From JBFWWW01 sp050245975 (GTDB taxonomy: Bacteria; Pseudomonadota; Alphaproteobacteria; Rhizobiales; Hyphomicrobiaceae), in the NCBI GenBank assembly GCA_050245975.1, contig JBFWWW010000049.1, positions 1 to 21,632 on the forward strand: a stretch of 21,632 nucleotides of DNA, given 5' to 3'. Of the stretch, positions 1 to 6,342 are shown one piece after another. The stretch's first letter is position 1. Each line of letters starts with the position of its first letter. Position numbers and translations under genes: made by a program. The notes under the pieces are model-generated. The model had not been told where the DNA came from, ran no database searches, and was given only the letters and a program-made list of their open reading frames with translations.

Positions 1-2
1 AG

Positions 3-572
3 CTCGCGTTCGGCCCCGACTACCTGATCCACCAGTCGGTGCTGACGGCGCTCATGTCCATCCTCGTCTGCACCATCGGCGTCTGGCTCCTCGCCCCCAG
101 CGGCGGCGGCATCCTGAGCAAGCTGAGAACGGCGTTCGAGACGCCGCTGATCCCGTCCGTCCTGATCGGCCTAGCTCTGCGCGGTTTCCAGATCGAGCTT
201 CCGGTGGTGCTGAGCCAGCCGATGCAGTTCCTCGGGTCCATCTTCACGCCGCTGGCGCTCTACACGCTCGGTGCGCAGATCGCCTCGGCGCCGCTCGGCC
301 GCTTCGAGGTCGTGCCGCAGACCCTGATCCTGGTCCTGAAATTCCTGGTGGCGCCGCTGCTGTCGCTCTGGCTCTGCCGCGTCATGGAGTTCACGCCGGA
401 CGTGACGGCGGTGCTGGTGGTGGCGGCGGCGACCCCGGTCGGCGTTCTGATCACGATTTTCGCCGCCGAGTACAAGAACGAGCCCGAATTCATCTCCATG
501 GCGGTCGTGGTTTCGACGGCGCTGTCGCCCGTCTTCGTGACGGGGTGGATCCTCGCCATGCGGCTGATGTGA
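3..572 (+). CDS. AEC-family (auxin efflux carrier type) transporter, 3' part
   Basis: This is the C-terminal 189 residues of an integral membrane carrier whose start lies left of the window; the reading frame is open to the first bases. About five or six hydrophobic segments are visible, including a run around LTALMSILVCTIGVWLLAP and a late one around AVVVSTALSPVFVTGWI. The alternation of helices with short polar loops, and the helix rich in small residues (VVAAATPVGVLITIFA), match the second half of the AEC/permease family. Family members export or exchange small organic acids such as malate or malonate; the substrate here cannot be read. The next gene starts 87 bases downstream on the same strand, so co-transcription is possible. 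No T-tailed terminator is visible between them. The family call is fairly secure and the substrate is unknown. Confidence 0.75.
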   Translation, partial: LAFGPDYLIHQSVLTALMSILVCTIGVWLLAPSGGGILSKLRTAFETPLIPSVLIGLALRGFQIELPVVLSQPMQFLGSIFTPLALYTLGAQIASAPLGRFEVVPQTLILVLKFLVAPLLSLWLCRVMEFTPDVTAVLVVAAATPVGVLITIFAAEYKNEPEFISMAVVVSTALSPVFVTGWILAMRLM

Positions 573-659
573 GCCGTCGATTGTGTTTGCCTGGCAGCAT
601 CGGCTCCGTTCGTCTAGGCTCCGCCAGCCCTTCCTTCCCACCACGGAGTCCTATCTTCC

Positions 660-1292
660 ATGATTGATCTCTACACCTGGTCGACGCCGAACGGGCGCAA
701 GGTCTCCATCATGCTGGAGGAGTGCGCGCTGCCCTACACGGTGCACGCCATCGACATTTCCAAGGGCGACCAGTTCAAGCCGGACTTCCTCAAGATATCC
801 CCCAACAACCGCATCCCGGCCATCGTCGACCGCGACAACGGCCAGTCGCTGTTCGAGTCCGGCGCCATCCTGATGTACCTTGCTCAGAAAACGGGCAAGT
901 TCTGGCCCAAGGACGGGGACGCGCACTGGCAGACCATCGAGTGGCTCATGTGGCAGATGGGCGGCATCGGTCCGATGCTGGGCCAGGTGCACCACTTCGT
1001 GAAATACAACGCCGGCAAGGCGCCCTACGCCGAGGAGCGCTACCTCACCGAGGCCAAGCGCCTTTACGGCGTCCTCGACCGGCGGCTGGCGGATCGCGAG
1101 TACGTCGCCGGCAACTATTCGATCGCCGACATGGCCATCTGGCCGTGGATTTCCCGCTTCGAATGGCAGACGATGGATCTCAACGCCTTTCCGAACGTGA
1201 AACGGTGGTACGTTGCGATTGCCGGCCGACCGGCCGTGCAGAAGGGCTATCATGTGCCCGTGAAGCAGCCGTCGATTCCAATGCCGGCCTGA
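660..1292 (+). CDS. yfcG: YfcG-like Nu-class glutathione S-transferase / disulfide oxidoreductase
   Basis: A 210-residue cytosolic GST. The N-terminal thioredoxin fold (about 1-80) has the STPNGRKV motif at residues 8-15, with Thr9 and Asn11 as in E. coli YfcG and YghU. It also has the cis-proline in NRIPAI (Pro53) and the glutathione-binding FESG motif (Glu66-Ser67). The helical C-terminal domain holds WQMGGIGPMLGQVHHF and NYSIADMAIWPW, both very close to YfcG as I remember it. Nu-class members bind glutathione without a catalytic Tyr/Ser/Cys and act as GSH-dependent disulfide reductases or peroxidases. The length is normal (YfcG is about 215 aa). ATG 660 has an ACGGAG ribosome site about 11 bases upstream. 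A DapA-superfamily lyase follows after 29 bases, probably co-transcribed. The physiological substrate is unknown. Confidence 0.88.
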   Translation: MIDLYTWSTPNGRKVSIMLEECALPYTVHAIDISKGDQFKPDFLKISPNNRIPAIVDRDNGQSLFESGAILMYLAQKTGKFWPKDGDAHWQTIEWLMWQMGGIGPMLGQVHHFVKYNAGKAPYAEERYLTEAKRLYGVLDRRLADREYVAGNYSIADMAIWPWISRFEWQTMDLNAFPNVKRWYVAIAGRPAVQKGYHVPVKQPSIPMPA

Positions 1293-1310
1293 GGCCGCAG
1301 GCGGGGAAAC

Positions 1311-1316
1311 AGGAGG
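1311..1316 (+). promoter_or_regulatory. Strong ribosome binding site for the DapA-like lyase
   Basis: A perfect AGGAGG lies five bases before ATG 1322. It fixes the start of the lyase gene, whose frame stays open much further upstream through the GST gene. It also suggests efficient, independent translation within a GST-lyase transcript. Confidence 0.8.
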
Positions 1317-1321
1317 ACATC

Positions 1322-2245
1322 ATGGATCAGCGCAACTTCTCGGGCGTCATCGCTCCGGTTGTCACGCCGTTCGGCGACGACGGAGCGCCGGACGTCGACC
1401 GTTTCGTGTCGCACGCGGCATGGCTGCTGCAGGACGGCTGCACGGGCCTGGCGCCCTTCGGCACGACGAGCGAGGCCAATTCGCTCGGCCTCGACGAGCG
1501 CATGGACCTGCTCGAGGAGCTGGTCGAGGACGGCATCGACGCAGCAAAGCTGATGCCCGGCACCGGCACCTGCTCCGTGTCGGACACCGTCATCCTGACG
1601 CAGCACGCGGTCGATATCGGCTGCGGCGGCGTGCTGATGCTGCCGCCGTTCTACTACAAGGGGCCGAGCGAGGAGGGGCTGTTCCGCTATTTCGCGGAGG
1701 TGATCGACGGCGTCAACGACGAGAACCTCAAGATCTACCTCTATCACATCCCGCCGGTGGCACAGGTCGGCTTCTCGCTCCCGCTCATCGCGCGTCTGCG
1801 CAAGGAATTTCCCGGCATCGTCGTCGGGCTCAAGGATTCCTCCGGGGACTGGGCGAACACGAAGGCCATTCTCGACGCCAATCCCGGGTTCGAGGTCTTC
1901 CCGGGCTCGGAGGCTTTCCTGCTCGATGGTCTGCGCAACGGCTCGGCGGGCTGCATCTCCGCCACCGCCAACGTCAGCGCCAAGGCGATGCGCGCCCTTT
2001 TCGACGACTGGAAGGGACCGGACGCCGACAAGCGCCAGGCCGAGATCACCGCGCTGCGCAAGGCGATGCAGGCCTTCCCGATGATCCCGGTGCTCAAGGC
2101 GCTCATTGCGCACTACCGCGGCGATCCGGGCTGGGCGCGCGTGCGTCCGCCCTTCACCGATCTGCCGGCCGCGGAGGCCGAGAAGGCGGTGCGCACGCTT
2201 GCCGAGGCGCACGGCTTCAAGCTCAATTTCGCCGAAGCCGCGTAG
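1322..2245 (+). CDS. Dihydrodipicolinate synthase / N-acetylneuraminate lyase superfamily protein
   Basis: A 307-residue class I aldolase with a TIM barrel. The Schiff-base lysine is Lys171 in VVGLKDSSGDW, the catalytic tyrosine is Tyr141 in IYLYHIPP, and the GTTSEANSL loop at 47-55 replaces the GTTGE signature of true DapA. The arginine that DapA uses to hold the aspartate-semialdehyde carboxylate (Arg138 in E. coli) is absent from the loop after Tyr141, which reads HIPPVAQVGF. So this is probably not the lysine-pathway enzyme but a paralogue cleaving or forming another 2-oxo acid aldol adduct. The start is set by an AGGAGG five bases upstream. It follows the GST gene closely and ends at a strong hairpin (2302-2334). 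Family membership is secure; the substrate is unknown. Confidence 0.9.
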   Translation: MDQRNFSGVIAPVVTPFGDDGAPDVDRFVSHAAWLLQDGCTGLAPFGTTSEANSLGLDERMDLLEELVEDGIDAAKLMPGTGTCSVSDTVILTQHAVDIGCGGVLMLPPFYYKGPSEEGLFRYFAEVIDGVNDENLKIYLYHIPPVAQVGFSLPLIARLRKEFPGIVVGLKDSSGDWANTKAILDANPGFEVFPGSEAFLLDGLRNGSAGCISATANVSAKAMRALFDDWKGPDADKRQAEITALRKAMQAFPMIPVLKALIAHYRGDPGWARVRPPFTDLPAAEAEKAVRTLAEAHGFKLNFAEAA

Positions 2246-2301
2246 CGCGGGAGCCGGCTCTCCACCGGGAGGGCCAGCCAGCAGCAACGCCCCAAACGGA
2301 G

Positions 2302-2334
2302 CGGCCCTTCCTCTTGCTCAAGGAGGAAGGGCCG
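2302..2334. terminator. Perfect 12-bp hairpin between convergent genes, likely bidirectional terminator
   Basis: CGGCCCTTCCTC (2302-2313) and GAGGAAGGGCCG (2323-2334) are exact reverse complements around a 9-base loop. It lies 57 bases after the lyase stop and 33 bases after the end of the convergent small membrane protein gene. That is where a shared terminator is expected. Neither side has a clear T-tract, so termination efficiency is uncertain. Confidence 0.65.
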
Positions 2335-2366
2335 TGGGGGAGCACCGTCAGCAGAAGCTGAAGAAA

Positions 2367-2552
2367 CTATTGCACCATGTTGTGCACGATCTGCGCCGTC
2401 GTTCCGAGGACGGCCTCGCGCGCGGCGTCTTTCGGCTTGGCATAGAGCGAGCCGACCAGCAGCAGGCCCGCCGCCACGAAGCACGCGAACGCGCCGATCT
2501 TGGCGAGATTCCAGAACTTGCCGTTGAGTTTTTCTGCTGCCTGCAGATCCAT
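2367..2552 (-). CDS. Small single-span membrane protein, hypothetical
   Basis: A 61-residue protein starting MDLQAAEKLNGKFW. It has one hydrophobic helix (about residues 17-38, LAKIGAFACFVAAGLLLVGS) followed by a short charged segment (AKPKDAAREAV) and the tail TAQIVHNMVQ. I do not recognise the family. The frame stays open upstream to a TTG at 2672 (101 aa), but the extra 40 residues are basic and low in structure, and ATG 2552 gives a compact, well-formed small membrane protein. No strong ribosome site is seen for either start. It lies 171 bases downstream of the end of the ThDP enzyme gene on the same strand and is convergent with the DapA-like gene. An inverted repeat (2646-2670) lies in the upstream gap. 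The coding call is plausible, not certain. Confidence 0.5.
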   Translation of the reverse strand: MDLQAAEKLNGKFWNLAKIGAFACFVAAGLLLVGSLYAKPKDAAREAVLGTTAQIVHNMVQ

Positions 2553-2645
2553 GACGCCAACGCCGGAAGCGGTGAATTTCCGATAGGGTTGAGACTTTCG
2601 TAATCCACGCCCGGCGTTTAGTCGATGTTTACGCAATGTCAGGAT

Positions 2646-2670
2646 GAACGGTCCGTAAACGGATCCGTTC
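2646..2670. repeat. Inverted repeat upstream of the small membrane protein
   Basis: GAACGGTCC (2646-2654) and GGATCCGTTC (2661-2670) are reverse complements apart from one extra A, flanking GTAAAC. The right arm and its neighbours also contain a 12-bp palindrome (AACGGATCCGTT on the minus strand). A second repeat, GTTTACG (2627-2633) with CGTAAAC (2654-2660), overlaps it, so the loop of the first can pair with the second. It could be an operator or a leader RNA fold read from the minus strand. No function is shown. Confidence 0.45.
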
Positions 2671-2723
2671 AAAAGCGATGCAATCGGTAAAGCTGCCGCC
2701 GGTAAAGCGGCTGCCGGCGCCGA

Positions 2724-4382
2724 TCAGCGCGGCTTGCCGGAGGACCGGATCTGGCTCAGCGTCTGGCGCACGGAAAGCGCTTCCGGATCGATCTTGAGCT
2801 CGATGACGGCCGGCTTGCCGCTGTCCCGGGCACGCGCGAACGCCGCTTCGAACTCCTCCGTCGCCGTGACGGTTTCGCCGTGCGCGCCGAAGCTGCGCGC
2901 GAACGCCGCGAAATCCGGATTGACGAGCGTGGTGCCGACGACGCGGTTCGGATAGTTGCGCTCCTGGTGCATGCGGATCGTGCCGTACATGCCGTTGTTG
3001 GAAATGATGGTGATGATCGGCAGGCCGTACTGCACGGCGGTGGCCAGCTCCTGCGACGTCATCATGAAGCAGCCGTCGCCCTGGAAGTTGACGACCGTGC
3101 GCGTCGGGTGCGCGAGCTTGGCGGCGATCGCGGCCGGCAGGCCGTAGCCCATCGATCCCGATGTGGGCGAGAGCTGCGTCTTGAAGCCCTTGTACGTGAA
3201 ATAGCGATGCACGAACGCGGCGAAGTTGCCGGCACCGTTGGTGATGATGCCGTCCTCCGGCAGGAGACGCGATACCGAGTGCACGACCTGCTCGAACTTG
3301 ACCGAGCCCGGCGTCGCTATGGGTTGGAGCGAGGCCTCATAGGCCGTCCGCAACTCCTTGCGGGCTGAAGACCACGCCTTGTCCGACGGCGGCTTCAACG
3401 TCGCCAGCGCGGCCGCGAAGGTCTCCGCCGTGGCATTGATAGGCAGGTCGGCGCGGTAGACCGAGCCCAGCTCATCGCCCGACGGGTGGACGTGGACGAG
3501 GAACTGCGCCGGGTTGGGGATATCGAGCAGGGAATAGGCGGATGTCGTCATCTCGCCGAGGCGCGCGCCGACGACAACGAGGAGATCGGCGCCCTTGATG
3601 GCCGCCGCGAGCTTCGGATCGATGCCGATGCCGGCGCAGCCGACGTAGCAGCGATGCCGGTTGTCCATGTAGTCCTGGTAGCGGAACGCCGCCGCCACCG
3701 GGAGATCGAAGCGGTCGGCAAACGCTTCCACCGCGCTCTCGACGCCTTTGCTCCAGCCGGGCCCGCCGATGATCATCAGCGGCCGCTTCGCCTTGTCGAA
3801 CGCCGCCTGCAGGGCGGCGACATCGGACGCCGAAGGCGCGGGGCGGGAGACCTGCGCCGGCTTGGCGTCGTGTGCCTCGGCGTGCGCCGAGAGCATGTCC
3901 TCCGGCAGTCCCAGCACGACCGGTCCCGGTCGCCCCGACGAGGCGGCGTGGAAGGCGCGGCTCACGTATTCGGGAATCCTGTCGGTCTGGCGGATGACGG
4001 CGGCCCATTTCACGAACGACGACAGGAGCTGCTTGGTCTCGATTTCCTGGAACGCCTCGCGATCCTCGTGCTCGGAACCCGGGAGCCCGACGAACAGCAC
4101 CATCGGCGTCGAATCCTGCTGCGCCACATGCAGGCCGCTCATGGCATTGGCGATCCCCGGGCCGCGCGTCACGAAACAGACGCCGGGCTTGCCGGTCATC
4201 TTCCCCCACGCCTCGGCCATCATCGAAGCGCCGCCTTCCTGCCGGCAGATGACGGTGGTGATCGACTGCGCGTCGTGGAGACCGTCGAGGGCGGCGAGGA
4301 AGCTTTCGCCCGGCACCGTGAAGGCGGCGCTGACGCCTTGCGCTTCGAGCTGGTCGACGAGGATCTTGCCGCCGTGACGCAT
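2724..4382 (-). CDS. Thiamine diphosphate-dependent enzyme, acetolactate synthase-like (IlvB family)
   Basis: A 552-residue cytosolic enzyme with the three-domain layout of the IlvB/pyruvate oxidase family: an N-terminal Pyr domain with the cofactor-activating glutamate (Glu49 in ICRQEGGASMM), a central domain near 185-330, and a C-terminal PP domain. The PP domain carries the ThDP/metal motif, beginning GDG at 435-437 and ending NN at 462-463. Such enzymes decarboxylate a 2-oxo acid and transfer the carbanion to an acceptor. The substrate here is not evident, and it need not be the biosynthetic acetolactate synthase because no small subunit gene lies nearby. ATG 4382 is chosen because an AGGAG (CTCCT at 4388-4392 on the plus strand) lies five bases upstream. 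The frame is open to 6185, but that is overlap with genes on the other strand. It is divergent from the cytochrome-DUF4384 gene. Confidence 0.9.
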   Translation of the reverse strand: MRHGGKILVDQLEAQGVSAAFTVPGESFLAALDGLHDAQSITTVICRQEGGASMMAEAWGKMTGKPGVCFVTRGPGIANAMSGLHVAQQDSTPMVLFVGLPGSEHEDREAFQEIETKQLLSSFVKWAAVIRQTDRIPEYVSRAFHAASSGRPGPVVLGLPEDMLSAHAEAHDAKPAQVSRPAPSASDVAALQAAFDKAKRPLMIIGGPGWSKGVESAVEAFADRFDLPVAAAFRYQDYMDNRHRCYVGCAGIGIDPKLAAAIKGADLLVVVGARLGEMTTSAYSLLDIPNPAQFLVHVHPSGDELGSVYRADLPINATAETFAAALATLKPPSDKAWSSARKELRTAYEASLQPIATPGSVKFEQVVHSVSRLLPEDGIITNGAGNFAAFVHRYFTYKGFKTQLSPTSGSMGYGLPAAIAAKLAHPTRTVVNFQGDGCFMMTSQELATAVQYGLPIITIISNNGMYGTIRMHQERNYPNRVVGTTLVNPDFAAFARSFGAHGETVTATEEFEAAFARARDSGKPAVIELKIDPEALSVRQTLSQIRSSGKPR

Positions 4383-4416
4383 GGACGCTCCTGATCTCTT
4401 GTCTGAGGCACTTCCG

Positions 4417-4438
4417 GCGCCGTATTGATCCACGGCGC
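4417..4438. promoter_or_regulatory. Candidate operator in divergent promoter region
   Basis: GCGCCGT (4417-4423) and ACGGCGC (4432-4438) form a perfect 7-bp inverted repeat with an 8-base spacer, 22 bp in total. It starts 35 bases upstream of the ThDP enzyme start codon, in the 150-base gap shared with the divergent cytochrome gene. Its size and place fit a dimeric repressor site. No regulator gene is nearby, and GC-rich DNA yields such repeats by chance fairly often. Confidence 0.35.
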
Positions 4439-4505
4439 GCCAACTTCGGTGATGGCGACGCAAGATGCAAGTGCTTCCGGATGGGCGGCGGTCCCGGCAA
4501 CCGCA

Positions 4506-4522
4506 GCCCTGTTTCAGAGGGC
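4506..4522 (+). promoter_or_regulatory. Small hairpin covering the SD-like site of the cytochrome-DUF4384 gene
   Basis: GCCCT (4506-4510) pairs with AGGGC (4518-4522). The right arm includes GAGGG, the only purine-rich stretch just before ATG 4533. The fold could hide the ribosome site, but a 5-bp stem is weak evidence. Confidence 0.25.
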
Positions 4523-4532
4523 AGATCCTTAA

Positions 4533-5510
4533 ATGACGCGTGCGCGGCGCACCCCGGCGGCACCGGCTCTGGTATTGGCTCTGGCACTGGCCGGTTCGGC
4601 CATTGCCGGCTTTGCCGCGGATGTCATCGCCCAGGGCGTCGCGGCACCTGTGCCTGGTGCAGCCGATGCGGCCGCGCGCGCCGTGCTCGAGGCGCACTGT
4701 GCCCGCTGCCATCAGGGCAGCGGCGAAGGCAAGACCGCCGTGGCGCCCGGCATCGCCGATATCCTCGACCTCGCCGCCGTTGCGCAGGCTCCCTCCCTGG
4801 TGCGCCCCGGTCTCCCAGACGGCTCGCCCCTCTATACGTCGATCCTCGGGCACGCCATGCCGCTCGACGCCTTCGGTGCTGCGGCCACCGCGCCGGCCCC
4901 CTCGGCTGCCGAGGTCGAGGCTCTCCGCGACTGGATTTCCCGTCTGCCGCGACCTGCCGGGTCTGCGCAGCAGCACGCGGAGCCTCCCGCAGCCAAGAGC
5001 GGCGCCCCGGGGCTCGCGCTCTGGACCGACAAGCCGCGCTACAGGCGCGGCGACACCGTCACCGTGCATGCGCGGGCCGACGGCGCGTGCCGGCTGACCA
5101 TCATCAATATCGACGGCAACGGGCGCGGCACCGTGATCTTTCCCAACGAATTCGACCAGGACAGCCGCATCGCGGCGGGCCAGGATTTCCGCGTGCCGGC
5201 CGCGGACGCGGCCTACGCATTTCGCGTGCCGACGGCCGGACGCGAGACGTTCGTCGGCATCTGCAGCAGCGGTGAGACGCCGCCGGACGGCATCACCTTC
5301 GATTTCGAGAAGCAGCGGTTCACCGATCTCGGCAACTATCGCGCGTTCGTTTCGCGAGCCTATGCGGAGGGCCTGAAGCCGCCGTCCGCCAAGGCGGAGG
5401 AGGCACGCGGGCGGCGGGGAGCGGCCAAGCCGCCCGAGCGCAAGGAGCCCGCACCGCCTGCCGTGCCGGAACGACAGACGCGCACCGCCATCGAAATCGA
5501 CATAGACTGA
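4533..5510 (+). CDS. Secreted mono-haem cytochrome c-like protein with DUF4384 domain
   Basis: A 325-residue exported protein. A basic N-terminus and hydrophobic stretch (PALVLALALAGSAIAGFAA, about 11-29) form a signal peptide. A c-type haem motif CARCH follows (Cys56, Cys59, His60), with Met109 in LGHAMPLDAF as a plausible distal ligand and the closing helix EVEALRDWISRLPRP usual for small cytochrome c domains. Residues about 162-250 match the DUF4384 pattern: LWTDKPRYRRGDTVTV, then CRLTIINIDGNGRGTVIFPN. A Lys/Arg/Pro-rich tail ends the protein. The haem domain suggests periplasmic electron transfer or redox sensing; DUF4384 has no settled function. It diverges from the ThDP enzyme gene, and the aldolase gene starts 36 bases downstream. 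The ribosome site is weak and lies in a small hairpin. The domain calls are good; the role is unknown. Confidence 0.8.
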   Translation: MTRARRTPAAPALVLALALAGSAIAGFAADVIAQGVAAPVPGAADAAARAVLEAHCARCHQGSGEGKTAVAPGIADILDLAAVAQAPSLVRPGLPDGSPLYTSILGHAMPLDAFGAAATAPAPSAAEVEALRDWISRLPRPAGSAQQHAEPPAAKSGAPGLALWTDKPRYRRGDTVTVHARADGACRLTIINIDGNGRGTVIFPNEFDQDSRIAAGQDFRVPAADAAYAFRVPTAGRETFVGICSSGETPPDGITFDFEKQRFTDLGNYRAFVSRAYAEGLKPPSAKAEEARGRRGAAKPPERKEPAPPAVPERQTRTAIEIDID

Positions 5511-5546
5511 CGGCCGGGACACGAAATCGGCGCTGGGAGGACGATG

Positions 5547-6338
5547 ATGGCTACCGCAGTGAGAATGCCCAATCCGGCACGCGACCGGCTCGAGGCGGGC
5601 GAGCTTGCCCTCGGCGTCGGCCTGCGTCAGGCACGCACCGTGGACGTCGCGGCCGCGATGAAGACCTGCGACATCGACTGGCTGTTCATCGACCTGGAGC
5701 ACGGGTCGATGGCCCTCGACATGGCGGTGCAGATTTCGGTTGCGGCCAATGCGACGGGGATTTCGCCCATCGTGCGCGTGCCGTACGGCCAGTATGACCT
5801 CGCGACGCGCGCGCTCGATGGCGGCGCGGCCGGGATCGTGGTCCCGCACATCGACACGAAGGACGAGGCCGAGGAGCTCGTCGAGCGCCTGAAGTTTCCG
5901 CCCGCCGGCCACCGCTCCGTGGGCGGGCCCGCGGCACAGCTCGGGTTCGCGTCCCTGCCGCTCGGCGAGGCGACGCAGGCGGTCAACGACCGGCTCCTGC
6001 TGGTGGCGATGATCGAGACGCCGCGCGCCGTCGAGAATGCCGATGCCATCGCCTCCGTTCCGGGCATCGACGTGCTGCTGTTCGGTACCAATGACCTGAC
6101 GATGGAAATGGGCATCGCCGGACAGCTCATGCATCCCGACGTACAGGCGGCCTATGCCAGCGCGGGCAAGGCGTGCGCGCGCCACGGCAAATGGCTCGGC
6201 ATGGGCGGCGTCTACACCGAGGAGGGCATCGCGACCTACACCAGGCTTGGCGCGCGCATGGTCCTGATCGGCAGCGACCTGAGCCTGCTCATGCAGGGTG
6301 CCGCTGCCCGCGCCAAGGCGGTGCGCGGCGCAGCCTGA
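5547..6338 (+). CDS. HpcH/HpaI-family class II 2-oxo acid aldolase
   Basis: A 263-residue metal-dependent aldolase with a TIM barrel. Family landmarks are IDLEHG with the catalytic His52, VRVPYG with Arg77 for the 2-oxo acid carboxylate, GAAGIVVPHIDT (93-104), HRSVGG (122-127), and the metal ligands Glu157 in MIETPRAVENADAI and Asp183 in LLFGTNDLTMEMG. HpaI-type enzymes reversibly cleave 4-hydroxy-2-oxo acids to pyruvate and an aldehyde, often in catabolism of aromatic compounds or sugar acids. The true substrate is not readable. Two adjacent ATGs exist (5544 and 5547); I chose 5547 because GGAGG at 5536-5540 is then six bases away rather than three. It is probably co-transcribed with the preceding cytochrome gene. 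Its stop codon lies four bases from that of the convergent MFS gene, with no room for a terminator. Confidence 0.9.
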   Translation: MATAVRMPNPARDRLEAGELALGVGLRQARTVDVAAAMKTCDIDWLFIDLEHGSMALDMAVQISVAANATGISPIVRVPYGQYDLATRALDGGAAGIVVPHIDTKDEAEELVERLKFPPAGHRSVGGPAAQLGFASLPLGEATQAVNDRLLLVAMIETPRAVENADAIASVPGIDVLLFGTNDLTMEMGIAGQLMHPDVQAAYASAGKACARHGKWLGMGGVYTEEGIATYTRLGARMVLIGSDLSLLMQGAAARAKAVRGAA

Positions 6339-6342
6339 CGCA

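Noticed and set aside
660..2245. A fused GST-lyase protein suggested by one open frame from 722 to 2245
   Set aside because: The GST is read in a different frame and stops at 1292. The lyase has its own AGGAGG and ATG at 1322.
2685..2709. Two near-direct copies of CGGTAAAGC before the ThDP gene stop
   Set aside because: Only two short units 15 bases apart, one partly expected from a GC-rich spacer. They are not enough for a repeat array or iteron.
4383..6185. Open frame on the minus strand continuing the ThDP enzyme upstream to 6185 (over 1100 codons in total)
   Set aside because: The extension lies opposite the cytochrome-DUF4384 and aldolase genes, is Arg/Gly/His-rich with no domain, and a clear ribosome site and family-type start exist at 4382.
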